64,000 bases of DNA from an uncultured cyanobacterium (lineage in GTDB: Bacteria > Cyanobacteriota > Cyanobacteriia > PCC-6307 > Cyanobiaceae). Below, piece after piece: positions 20,438 through 28,208 of the stretch (position 1 is the stretch's first letter; each line of letters opens with the position of its first letter). The stretch is from the NCBI GenBank assembly GCA_903858015.1, contig CAIOGZ010000018.1, positions 1 to 64,000 on the forward strand, in the 5' to 3' direction. A program made the position numbers and the translations under genes. The notes below the pieces were generated by a model. That model searched no databases and was not told the DNA's origin. It saw nothing but the letters and a program-made list of their open reading frames with translations.

Positions 20438-21212
20438 ACGGCCAAGCCCAGCCTCCAAGCCTTGCGTAGCTAGGTGATGGCTACGATTCGCCTGCGGGTA
20501 TCGAAGCCCTAGCTATTGGGGAGGCTGCGATGGCTTTGGGATTCAAAGATCAGCTGGCTAAGATCCTGTTCTGGGTGTTGTAAAGATCCCCTAATCCAGA
20601 GCCGAGGTTCGCTCTGAGAATGGCTGGGGTCTTCTATCGATCGCGTCGTTGTACGTGAACACGACGGCTTAACTCATAAAGCTAGATGATCAGTTCTGGC
20701 TGGCTTGCGGAGGGGCTGGGTAGCCTTGTTTGTGCTGCATGTGAAAAAAAGCATTCAAGGGGTGGTTTTTGTTTGCCGATGAAACATTGTTCAAGCAGTC
20801 GATGGCTCGGGTGCAGCGCAAGTGCCCGGCTTATTTGGCGCACCAAGAATCAGTCTATTCCTTGAAGTCTGAATTGAGAATGAGAAACCCTTGGCGATTT
20901 AGAATTGGATTTGCCTAGAAAGGCGAGCGGATCCGCTGCCTTTGGCTTGCTCTTGTGAGTCCATGCCACCAATCAAGGCTCTTCCTGTTCCAGATCACAG
21001 CTTCTGCACGGATAAAGATCTCGCCCCGGCAATCGTGGTTGGAAGAATGGTTTTCTCAGAATCCGTGGTCCGGCAAGTCGGAGGCTGGTCCGGTCGGGAA
21101 CGGGGTCGATAATGTAAATGATATCGTGTATTTCTTTCAATTCAGGTAGCGCCGGCTCAGTATCTTTATGCTTCCTTGCCTGCGAGCGCTGGCCACCCAT
21201 CCCCCCTGTTTG
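20438..21212. other. Long non-coding gap between the ROK kinase and glgX
   Basis: 775 bases at the 3' ends of two convergent genes. The sequence looks lower in GC than its surroundings, with homopolymer runs (for example around 20746-20752 and 20766-20772). Two small hairpins can be drawn: CAGAGC/GCTCTG near 20596-20616 and CGTCGT/ACGACG at 20644-20666. A 17-codon frame at 20530-20583 and longer frames on both strands show no recognisable protein. It may hold a small RNA or decayed DNA, but I cannot support a specific feature. Confidence 0.5.
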
Positions 21213-23303
21213 TTACCCCACCACCGGCGTGGCCACCAGCGGCGACGCCACCAGTAACACCAGGCTGCGGCTTTCCAGCATCGCTGAGCTGGAGTTGAAG
21301 GCAGGGGGCTGCTCCGGCAGGTCCTGATCGGCGCCCAGGCCGGTGTTGATCACCTGCCGCCAGCCGCTGGCGCAGGCCGGCAGCTCGAACTGCATGGGTT
21401 GGTGGAAGGCATTGAGGCCGCACCAGAGCAGGGGGCCGCGGCTGGGGTCCTGCAGGCTCCAGGCCAGGCAATGGGACCAGCTGGCCCAGTCGGGCTTGCG
21501 CAGCTCCACGCCGTGCCATTCGCGCCAGGGCAGGGAGCCATCAGCAGCCCGCAGCGGTGGACCATCCCCAAACGGAACTTCAGGGTTGAGCAGGGGCGCC
21601 AGCCGCCGCCGCAGCGCCAGCAGGCGTTGCACAAAGCGGCGCAGGGCGAGGTCGTCGCTGTCGGGTTGCCAGTGCATCCAGCCAAGTGGATTGTTCTGAC
21701 ACCAGGTGTTGTTGTTGCCCCCCTGGCTGCGGCGCAGCTCATCGCCCATCAGCAGCATCGGCACCCCAGGAGCCAGCAGCAACGTGCTCAGCAGGTTGCG
21801 AATCTGGCGGTTGCGCAGGTTCTCGATCCGGGGGTCGCTGCTGGGGCCCTCCACACCGTGGTTCCAGCTGTTGTTGTGGTTATCGCCATCGCGGTCGTTT
21901 TCGCCGTTGGCCAGGTTGTGCTTGCGGTCGTAGCTGACCAGATCGGCCAGGGTGAAGCCGTCGTGGGCGGTGAGCAAGGTGATCGTGCGCCCCACCGGCG
22001 CCGGATGCCCCCCATACAAATCCGGATTGCCGGCTAGCCGCTGGCTCAAGGACCACACCATTTTCTCGTCCCCTTTCCAGAACCGGCGCAGATCGTCGCG
22101 GAAGCGGCCATTCCAGCTGGCCACGCGCCGGGCTGGAAAATCAGCCAGCCGGTAGAGGCCGCCGCAATCCCAGGGTTCGCTGATCATTTTCAGGTCGGCC
22201 AAATCGGGGTCGGCCTCCATCTCCTCAAACAGGGGCGGCTGCTCCAGCGGCGCCAGCTCCTCGCCGCGGCTGAGGGCGATGCCGAGGTCAAAGCGGAAGC
22301 CATCGATGCCCAACTCCACCGCCCAGCAGCGCAGCGATTCGAGGATCAACCGGCGTACCAGCGGCCGGTTGGCGGCGATGCTGTTGCCGCAGCCACTGAC
22401 ATCCAGGTAGTCGCCCCGGGCGTTTTGGTGGTAGTAGAGCGAATCGGCAAAACCGCGCCAACTCAGGGTGGGGCCATTTTGATTACCCTCGCTGGTGTGG
22501 TTGTAGACCACATCGAGAATTACCTCCAGCCCCTGGCGGTGGCAGGCCGTCACCAGCTCCCGTACCTCCCGCCTTGCCGCCAGGGGATCGCTGTCCACGA
22601 TGTAGCCGGGATGGGGGGCCATCCAGCTCACCGGGCTGTAGCCCCAGTGGTTGTAGCGGCCGGCCGGGGCATCCTGGGGGTCGAAGGCCATCACCGGCAG
22701 CAACTCGATCGCCGTGATGCCCAGCTCCCGCAGCTGCGGCAGCACGGCGATCAGACCCCGCAGCGTGCCCTGCTGTTCAGGCGCCACCGGGCAGCCGCTG
22801 CCGCAGGTGAAGCCGCCCACGTGCAGCTCGTAGATCACGCTGTTCTGCCAGCGGTGCCGCGGCCGGGGGGCGGCGCTGAAATCGAAGCGATCCCGCTCGG
22901 TCACCACCCCCTTGAGGCAGCTGCTGGTGTTGGGGATCCCCCCCACCGCCGCCCCGCGGTCGTAAACCTCCCAGCCGCCGATGGCCCGGGCACAGGGATC
23001 GAGCAGCACCTTGGAGGGGTTAAAGCCATGGCTACCGACCTGCAGCGGCCCGAACACCCGGTAGCCGTAACAGCAGCCGAGGCCCACGCCTTCCACTTCC
23101 ACATGCCAGTGGTCGCCGGAGCGGTAGCGCCCATCCAGCTCGATCACCCGCTCCGGTTCGCTGGCGGCGGCATCGGCGAATAGGAGCAGTTCCACCCGGC
23201 TGGCCAGGGGGGCCGCCACGGAAAAGTTGACACCGCCAGGGGTGAGCGAGGCGCCCAGCGGCGAGGGTTGGCCGATTCGGATCGCCGACAAGGGCCTGGT
23301 CAC
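21213..23303 (-). CDS. glgX: Glycogen debranching enzyme (isoamylase type)
   Basis: A 696-residue GH13 enzyme hydrolysing alpha-1,6 branches of glycogen. An N-terminal CBM48 domain (PLGASLTPGGVNFSVAAP) is followed by the barrel motifs DVVYNHTSEGNQNGPTLSWRG, GIDGFRFDLGIAL (nucleophile Asp), ISEPWDCGGLY (acid/base Glu) and LTAHDGFTLADLVSY. The HNLANGENDRDGDNHNNSWN stretch is typical of GlgX/TreX. Start GTG 23303. It would act with GlgB and the ROK kinase of this window in glycogen turnover. It is divergent from the MBL-like gene. Confidence 0.96.
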   Translation of the reverse strand: MTRPLSAIRIGQPSPLGASLTPGGVNFSVAAPLASRVELLLFADAAASEPERVIELDGRYRSGDHWHVEVEGVGLGCCYGYRVFGPLQVGSHGFNPSKVLLDPCARAIGGWEVYDRGAAVGGIPNTSSCLKGVVTERDRFDFSAAPRPRHRWQNSVIYELHVGGFTCGSGCPVAPEQQGTLRGLIAVLPQLRELGITAIELLPVMAFDPQDAPAGRYNHWGYSPVSWMAPHPGYIVDSDPLAARREVRELVTACHRQGLEVILDVVYNHTSEGNQNGPTLSWRGFADSLYYHQNARGDYLDVSGCGNSIAANRPLVRRLILESLRCWAVELGIDGFRFDLGIALSRGEELAPLEQPPLFEEMEADPDLADLKMISEPWDCGGLYRLADFPARRVASWNGRFRDDLRRFWKGDEKMVWSLSQRLAGNPDLYGGHPAPVGRTITLLTAHDGFTLADLVSYDRKHNLANGENDRDGDNHNNSWNHGVEGPSSDPRIENLRNRQIRNLLSTLLLAPGVPMLLMGDELRRSQGGNNNTWCQNNPLGWMHWQPDSDDLALRRFVQRLLALRRRLAPLLNPEVPFGDGPPLRAADGSLPWREWHGVELRKPDWASWSHCLAWSLQDPSRGPLLWCGLNAFHQPMQFELPACASGWRQVINTGLGADQDLPEQPPAFNSSSAMLESRSLVLLVASPLVATPVVG

Positions 23304-23451
23304 TGTTGGGCCTCAAGCTAATGCCCGCCTTGGGCGGGATCGCCGGGGCCTGCGGAGATTAGGTAGGCAGGGCGGCGCTACCGGCCCCTGGGGGCCCAGG
23401 CAAGCCCGGCCGGCGGCCCAGCATGCTGCCTGGATCGTTCCCGCTGCCCCG

Positions 23452-24258
23452 ATGTCCACCGGTTCGGACCCAGCGCCCGCTCCGCCGCCCGCCGCCACGG
23501 GTCCCGCCAATGCCTGGAGCCCGGCCCAGGAGCCCGGCAGACCCCCCACCGCCGTGCTGCCCGGCCTGTGGCTGTTCGCCCCCAACCGCGATACCCAGGG
23601 TGGCAGCGCCTGGTTGCTGGAAACCAATTGGTTCGATCTGCTGATCGATTGCCCGGCGATCACCGAGGCCAACCTCGCCTTTTTGGCTGCGCGTGCCCGC
23701 CGCGGCGCTGGATCGGCGGGCACTGGGTCGGCGGGCGGTGGGGAGGCGGCTGGCCGGATCGTGCTCACCGGTCGCCAGGGCCATGGCCGCTGCCGCAGGC
23801 TGCAGCAGCAGCTGGGCTGGTCGGTGCTGGTGCAGGAGCAGGAGGCCTACCTGCTGCCGGGGCTGAGCGCCGTAGTCGCTTTTGCCCAGGAGCTTGCTCT
23901 GGCGCCGGGAATTCGGCTGCTCTGGACCCCTGGAACCAGCCCGGGGGCCTGCGTGCTCCACGCCGCTGCCGGCAGCACTCCGGCGGGGGATGGTCTCTTC
24001 TGCGGCCGCCTGCTGGTCCCCGTGGCGCCGGGGGCTTTGGCGCCGTTGCGCCGCCGCGGCAGCTTCCATTGGCCCCGCCAGTTGGCCAGTGTGGAGCGTT
24101 TGCGCAGCTGGTTGCCGGCGGGCTCGCCGGGCTGGATCGCCAGCGGGGCCGGCCTTGGCGCCTTGCGCGGCGGCAGGATTGTGACCGCAGCCGCAGCCCT
24201 GCTGGCGGGTCTGGATTTGAATCCAGGGGCCGTCGTCGATCCCGTCCTAGAAGGCTGA
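23452..24258 (+). CDS. MBL-fold protein with degenerate metal site
   Basis: A 268-residue protein from ATG 23452. After a Pro/Ala-rich 35-residue lead, the order of strands and spacing resembles metallo-beta-lactamase fold hydrolases: WLLETNWFDLLIDCP, then RIVLTGRQGHGRC where HxHxDH should be, then VLVQEQEAYLLPG, LLWTPGTSPGACVLH and GDGLFCGRLLV. The metal-binding His/Asp residues are mostly replaced (TGRQGHG for THxHxDH; TPGTSPG for TPGHTPG). It is therefore probably not a typical dinuclear metallohydrolase and may bind rather than cut. It sits upstream of HU and gluQ in the same direction. Confidence 0.65.
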   Translation: MSTGSDPAPAPPPAATGPANAWSPAQEPGRPPTAVLPGLWLFAPNRDTQGGSAWLLETNWFDLLIDCPAITEANLAFLAARARRGAGSAGTGSAGGGEAAGRIVLTGRQGHGRCRRLQQQLGWSVLVQEQEAYLLPGLSAVVAFAQELALAPGIRLLWTPGTSPGACVLHAAAGSTPAGDGLFCGRLLVPVAPGALAPLRRRGSFHWPRQLASVERLRSWLPAGSPGWIASGAGLGALRGGRIVTAAAALLAGLDLNPGAVVDPVLEG

Positions 24259-24478
24259 CCCCAGGCTTAGGAAGCGCCCACGACGCCCCTGTCGACCCCA
24301 CAATGCTTCAGAAGCGCAGTGAATGGCACGATTCCCCTGTTGCAGCCTGGCTCCAACCTCCATACGATTGGCGCGCTCCACCCTGGGCGACCGGGCCATC
24401 ACCCCACGCCTCCGCTCAACCACGCCTTCTGTCAACCTCTCAACGACCCGACCGCCATCCGCAGGCCAGACAAAACCT

Positions 24479-24754
24479 ATGAACAAAGCTGATCTCGTCA
24501 ATCTCGTAGCAGCTCGTACCGAGCTCACCAAGACGGAAGTGTCCCTGGTAGTGGATGCCGCCATCGAAACAATCATTGATTCGGTGGTCGAAGGCAAGAA
24601 GGTCTCGATCCTCGGTTTCGGTTCGTTTGAACCCCGTGAGCGTTCCGCCCGTCAGGGTCTGAACCCCAAGACTGGCGACAAGATCAAGATCCCTGCCAAG
24701 CGCGTGCCTGCCTTCACGGCCGGCAAGCTGTTCAAGGATCGCGTTCAGGGCTGA
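24479..24754 (+). CDS. HU family DNA-binding protein
   Basis: A 91-residue histone-like protein that bends DNA non-specifically as a dimer. It starts MNKADLVNLVA, has the core VSILGFGSFEPRERSARQGLNPKTG, and has the Pro-containing arm that intercalates DNA. Length and sequence are standard. The start is ATG 24479; an apparent upstream extension in this frame has no family support. 220 bases of non-coding DNA precede it and probably hold its promoter. The next gene, gluQ, begins within 40 bases. Confidence 0.96.
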   Translation: MNKADLVNLVAARTELTKTEVSLVVDAAIETIIDSVVEGKKVSILGFGSFEPRERSARQGLNPKTGDKIKIPAKRVPAFTAGKLFKDRVQG

Positions 24755-24768
24755 TCCATCCACCAACC

Positions 24769-25780
24769 ATGGCCTGCTGGGGCCGTCCCCCTGCCAAGCC
24801 AGCTGCAGGGCCTCCTGGAGGAGGGCCAAAGGCTCAGGGGCCTCGGTTACCGAGGTCGCTTTGCGCCTTCCCCCAGCGGACCCCTGCACCGAGGCAATCT
24901 GCGTACCGCCCTGCTCGGCTGGCTTGAAGCCCGCCAGCGCCGTGGCGAGTGGTTGCTGCGGATCGATGATCTCGATACGCCGCGCAACCGCTCCGGGGCC
25001 GAAGCCGCCCTCTGCGCCGACCTCCTCTGGCTGGGCCTCCCCTGGGATGGACCCTTGCTGGTTCAAAGCAGCCGGCGCGGCCTCTATAGCTCGGTGCTTT
25101 CTGCACTCCGCCGGGGCGCAGCCCTCTACCCCTGCCGCTGCAGCCGCCGTCTGTTGGCGGATATCTCCGCTCCCCACGGGGCCCTGGCGGTCTATCCGGG
25201 CTTCTGTCGCCGCCAGTCCCCCGTCTGGGGAGCCTTGGCTGGCCGTTTACCCAGCTGGCGGCTGAAGTTGCCCGCCGGATCGATCAGCTGGCAGGAGCGT
25301 TGCTGGCAGCCGGGCCAGCTGGACGGTCCGCTGCAGGTGGGCGATCCGGTGCTGCGCCGGGCCGACGGGGTGATCGCCTATCACTTCGCCACGGCGGTGG
25401 ACGACCTCGTGCTCGGCATCAGTGATGTGATCCGCGGCGAGGATCTCTGGGCCTCCACCGCTCCCCAGGTGGCGGTGATGGCGGCCCTGGGGTGCTCGCC
25501 GCCCCGCTATGGCCATGTGCCACTTTGGCGCGATCGAGCGGGCCAGCGGCTCAGTAAAAGGGTGGGGGCCGAGGGGCTGGAGGGGTTCAAGGCCCGCGGT
25601 TTGGACGGGCCTGCCGTGGTCGGTGAGCTGGCGGGCAGCCTCGGCCTGGTGCCCCCCGGCAGCCGTCTTAGCGCCGAGGAGCTGCGCCAATCCTTGCGCG
25701 GCGACAACCTGGAGCGCTGGCTGGGCACCAGGCTGGCGGCTGCACCAGGCGGGGACGCCAGCGGAGGGCTGGAATCTTAA
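24769..25780 (+). CDS. gluQ: Glutamyl-Q tRNA(Asp) synthetase, 5' end apparently frameshifted
   Basis: The enzyme attaches glutamate to queuosine at position 34 of tRNA(Asp). The body is intact: RFAPSPSGPLHRGN (class I HIGH region), RIDDLDTPR, the zinc ligands CRC plus YPGFC, and RLSKR in place of KMSKS. However, the frame carrying this N-terminus has no ATG, GTG or TTG between the HU stop (24754) and 24953, which is past the HIGH motif. ATG 24769 lies one frame off. Removing one base from the C5 run at 24787-24791 would join it to the correct frame, giving MACWGRPLPSQLQ. Either a sequencing error, a real frameshift, or initiation at CTG 24791. QueF, which makes the queuosine precursor, is at 52.6 kb. 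Confidence 0.8.
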
Positions 25781-25852
25781 GGATGTTTTCCCGATTCGGA
25801 GGGTGGTTGTTCGCCACAGTGTGGAGATCAAAACTGGCCGTTTGGCCCCGCC

Positions 25853-26311
25853 ATGATCCGTGTCCCCAGAGCGGGCCTTGCCCTGGCCCCCGACAGCGAT
25901 CGGGTCGATCTTGCCGCGACGGGGGCTGGGGCGTTGCCGGCGCGGAACTGCCCCCGCTGTGGCGGCAGCGGCATTTTGCGGACCGGTGATCAGCAGTTCC
26001 GCACCTGCCTCCCCTGCCTCGGCCTGGGGAGGCTTGGCGGCAGGGTTGTCCAGATCAGGGTGGACGAGAACAGGGTGGCCCAGAACAGGGTGGCCGAGAA
26101 GCTGCAGTTCCCCCCCAAGGGATCAGGGCTTGCGCTGGCCACGCCAGATGAAGAAGACGCTGGTGGCCACCACAGCCGCCAGGGGCACGGCGGTGAGCAG
26201 CAGCAAGATCACGGCGGTCCAGTCGGTGTACATCGGCTGCGGGGGGCTGAGCAAGCCCCTATTTCAGCAGGTGTCTTGCGCCCTGCCCTGCGCCGCGATC
26301 AACTGGGTTAG
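25853..26311 (+). CDS. Zinc-ribbon-like hypothetical protein, possibly 3'-extended
   Basis: A 152-residue frame starting at ATG 25853. Residues 33-56 contain two CxxCxGxG-type knuckles (CPRCGGSG and CLPCLGLG), as in DnaJ-type zinc fingers, so the N-terminal 60 residues are likely real and may bind zinc. After this come three copies of a 5-residue repeat (QIRVD, ENRVA, QNRVA) from a 15-base tandem array. The last 60 residues are low-complexity and lie antisense to a 36-codon membrane gene. I suspect the original gene ended earlier and now reads through; the true end cannot be decided. Confidence 0.5.
   Translation: MIRVPRAGLALAPDSDRVDLAATGAGALPARNCPRCGGSGILRTGDQQFRTCLPCLGLGRLGGRVVQIRVDENRVAQNRVAEKLQFPPKGSGLALATPDEEDAGGHHSRQGHGGEQQQDHGGPVGVHRLRGAEQAPISAGVLRPALRRDQLG
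26051..26095 (+). repeat. Three-copy 15-bp tandem repeat
   Basis: Units at 26051-26065, 26066-26080 and 26081-26095 share the core AGAACAGGGTGGCC with one to three differences. The unit length is a multiple of three, so the array keeps the frame of the zinc-ribbon ORF. Confidence 0.85.
26123..26233 (-). CDS. 36-residue single-span membrane protein
   Basis: A complete short gene, ATG 26233 to TGA 26123. The protein begins MYTDW, has one hydrophobic helix (about residues 6-30, rich in Leu, Val and Ala), and ends in a positively charged tail RGQRKP, so the N-terminus is likely outside and the tail cytosolic. Size and topology are like the low-molecular-weight subunits of photosystems, cytochrome b6f or NDH-1, but I could not match it to PsbX, PsbY, PsaM, PetN, PetM or the others I compared from memory. 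It lies antisense within the tail of the zinc-ribbon frame and 94 bases from a divergent exported-protein gene. Confidence 0.55.
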   Translation of the reverse strand: MYTDWTAVILLLLTAVPLAAVVATSVFFIWRGQRKP

Positions 26312-26327
26312 CAATTTGCGCCGCCCC

Positions 26328-26630
26328 ATGCAGCCCCCTTCTCACCTGGCCCGCCTCCGCCCAGCCAGCCCCTTGGGGATCCACCTGCTGCTGGGCCTGT
26401 TGCTGGCCCTGCTTCTGGCCGAGGTCGCGCCTGGTTTTGCGGGTGTGCGCTTTGAAAATTGCGTCACCGGCGCCGATGGCTCGATCAGTTGCGACACCGT
26501 GCCCACCGGCAACACGCTTGCCCAGGATGAGGATGCCCGCTTTGGCCTGCTCGACAACGCCAGTCCTGGCTGGAGTGAGTTCGATCCCTTTGGAGGCTAC
26601 GCAGACGATTTCGGCGGCAACCAGACCTGA
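26328..26630 (+). CDS. Small membrane-anchored or exported protein typical of picocyanobacteria
   Basis: A 100-residue protein from ATG 26328. Residues 16-35 form a hydrophobic signal or anchor. The mature part reads VRFENCVTGADGSISCDT (two Cys, possible disulfide), then RFGLLDNASPGWSEFDPFGG and a C-terminal FGGNQT. The strongly patterned ending suggests a conserved protein, and I recall similar hypotheticals in marine Synechococcus and Prochlorococcus, but no function is known. The longer frame from 25860 covers other genes and is not used. Confidence 0.7.
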   Translation: MQPPSHLARLRPASPLGIHLLLGLLLALLLAEVAPGFAGVRFENCVTGADGSISCDTVPTGNTLAQDEDARFGLLDNASPGWSEFDPFGGYADDFGGNQT

Positions 26631-26799
26631 GTTCTGCTCGCAAGTTCGGCTCGAACGGAGGCGGCTGCTCCGACCCCGCTCGAGGCGACGCCGCCCCAGG
26701 TTGGAGGCTGCGAATCGGCTACGGGTGGTTGCGCCTGGGGGTCTTGGGGTCCGTAGCGGGAGTAGGTGTGGATCGGAGCTACCCAGCAACGTCGGTGCG

Positions 26800-27039
26800 A
26801 TGGACCCGTTTCTGCTTGACGATTCCAATCCGGCAGACCGCCACGGCGATGGTCTGATTACCACCCCGGCTGGCTCCACGATCGAGCCCGTCGAGGGGGG
26901 CGGCTATCGGATCTGTGATGCCCGCAGCCAATGTCGCCGGGCCGGCAGCCTTTGGGAGGCCCAACAACTGGTGCAGTGGGCAGAGGTGCACCATCGCCCC
27001 TTCGATCCCAGCCTGGACCGCATCGAAATCCGTTCCTGA
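26800..27039 (+). CDS. Hypothetical protein, 79 aa
   Basis: A soluble, acidic protein from ATG 26800, MDPFLLDDSNPADRHGDG at the start, with an EPVEGGGYRICDARSQC segment (two Cys) and a Trp-containing helix (LWEAQQLVQWAEVHHR). No membrane segment. The 169 bases before it contain no gene that I can support. The family is unknown to me; it is one of three short rightward genes in this stretch. Confidence 0.55.
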   Translation: MDPFLLDDSNPADRHGDGLITTPAGSTIEPVEGGGYRICDARSQCRRAGSLWEAQQLVQWAEVHHRPFDPSLDRIEIRS

Positions 27040-27117
27040 TTGATCTGCTAGCAGTCTGGAGGTTCCTAGGGTTGGATCGAGATTTTCTCTTTCTGTTCAT
27101 CCACCCCTACGCCCGCG

Positions 27118-27360
27118 ATGCATTTCTGGGCTCCCGAGATTGATCCGGCCCATCCGATGGAGTGCACCCAGCCAGAGCGCTACGTACTCCAAAGGCTCAC
27201 CACGGGGCAGTTTTTAGCCATTGATGCGCGGGACCAGAGCTTGCTCGATGTGCCCGATGCCGGCAGTGCCTATCTCTTCCACACCCATGAGGCGGCGCTC
27301 CGCGCCGCAGGTGAGTTGAACCGGCTCGGTGGCAGTGTGGATGTCGTCAAGGTGGAGTGA
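27118..27360 (+). CDS. Hypothetical protein, 80 aa
   Basis: A small soluble protein from ATG 27118. It begins MHFWAPEIDP and contains RYVLQRLTTGQFLAID, then AYLFHTHEAALRAAGELN, predicted as a beta-beta-helix unit. The frame is clean and ends 75 bases before the HicA/eRF1-like gene. I do not recognise a family. Confidence 0.55.
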   Translation: MHFWAPEIDPAHPMECTQPERYVLQRLTTGQFLAIDARDQSLLDVPDAGSAYLFHTHEAALRAAGELNRLGGSVDVVKVE

Positions 27361-27435
27361 TGCTGGCGCCGGGTTTCCCCTGCTCCATGGCCCCAGCATC
27401 GCAATAGGGTCGATTCAGAGCAGCCTGGCCCCGCC

Positions 27436-28194
27436 ATGAACCGCCACCATCAGCGCACCTTGGAGGCGATCTACGCCCATCCGCTGCGCCATGGGCTGCG
27501 GGCTTCCCAGGTGGAGGCCCTGTGCCGTTCCCTTGGCGCCCAGGTGGAGGCCATCGGCGAGCGCCGGCTACGGATTCGGATGCCGTCCGGCCAGGAAACC
27601 TGGATCCGTCTTGGCGAGGGGGTTCACCACCCCGACCTGGATCCCGAGGCGATCCTGAGGCTGCGCCATTTGCTGCAGGAGGCCGGCATCAGCGTTGAGC
27701 ATCCCCAGGCGGAAGGGCCGGCGCCCCGAGGCGACTGTAGCCATCGCCTGGTGCTGCAGCTCAGCCATCACGCCACCGAGGTGTTTCGGCTCGAAGCCGG
27801 TCCTGAAGGCGATGCCCTGGAGCATGCTGTGCTCCATCCCCATGGCCTCTGGGGCAGCGGCGAGAACCTCACCCATCGCCACGACCGCGATCTGGCTGGT
27901 CAGCGCGCCCCCCGCGACCACGCCTACCTAGCCCGCATCATCGAGGCGATCGCCAGCGCCGATGCGGTGCTGCTGCTCGGTCACGGCACCGGCGAGAGCG
28001 ACATGCGGCGGGTCCTACTGCACGAACTGGAAACCCATCGCCCCGACCTGCTGGATCGGATCGTCGGCATCGTCACCCTTGAAGCTGGACAGCTCGGCGA
28101 GGCCGGCTTGCTAGCCATCGCTCGCGACCACTTCGGCAACGTGCCCCAACGCCGCACCCTGGTAGGACCTGGCCTGGAGCCTGGCCGTCCCTGA
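27436..28194 (+). CDS. HicA-like domain fused to eRF1-like domain
   Basis: A 252-residue protein with two apparent parts. Residues 1-65 (RTLEAIYAHPLRHGLRASQV, then LGAQVEAIGERRLRIRMPSG) look like the HicA/dsRBD-like fold of mRNA-targeting HicA toxins and related stand-alone proteins. Residues 90-252 resemble the C-terminal eRF1/Pelota-like ribosome-associated domain: AVLLLGHGTGESDM followed by LLHELETHRPDLLDRIVG. The putative HicA catalytic His is not obvious at the usual place, and no HicB antitoxin is beside it, so a classical toxin is unlikely. An RNA- or translation-related role is inferred. It converges on the YdcF-like gene with a 14-base gap. Confidence 0.55.
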   Translation: MNRHHQRTLEAIYAHPLRHGLRASQVEALCRSLGAQVEAIGERRLRIRMPSGQETWIRLGEGVHHPDLDPEAILRLRHLLQEAGISVEHPQAEGPAPRGDCSHRLVLQLSHHATEVFRLEAGPEGDALEHAVLHPHGLWGSGENLTHRHDRDLAGQRAPRDHAYLARIIEAIASADAVLLLGHGTGESDMRRVLLHELETHRPDLLDRIVGIVTLEAGQLGEAGLLAIARDHFGNVPQRRTLVGPGLEPGRP

Positions 28195-28208
28195 ACTGGG
28201 GCTTGGCC

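Noticed and set aside
24953-25780. gluQ start at TTG 24953
   Set aside because: It would delete the HIGH region, which is clearly encoded just upstream in the same frame.
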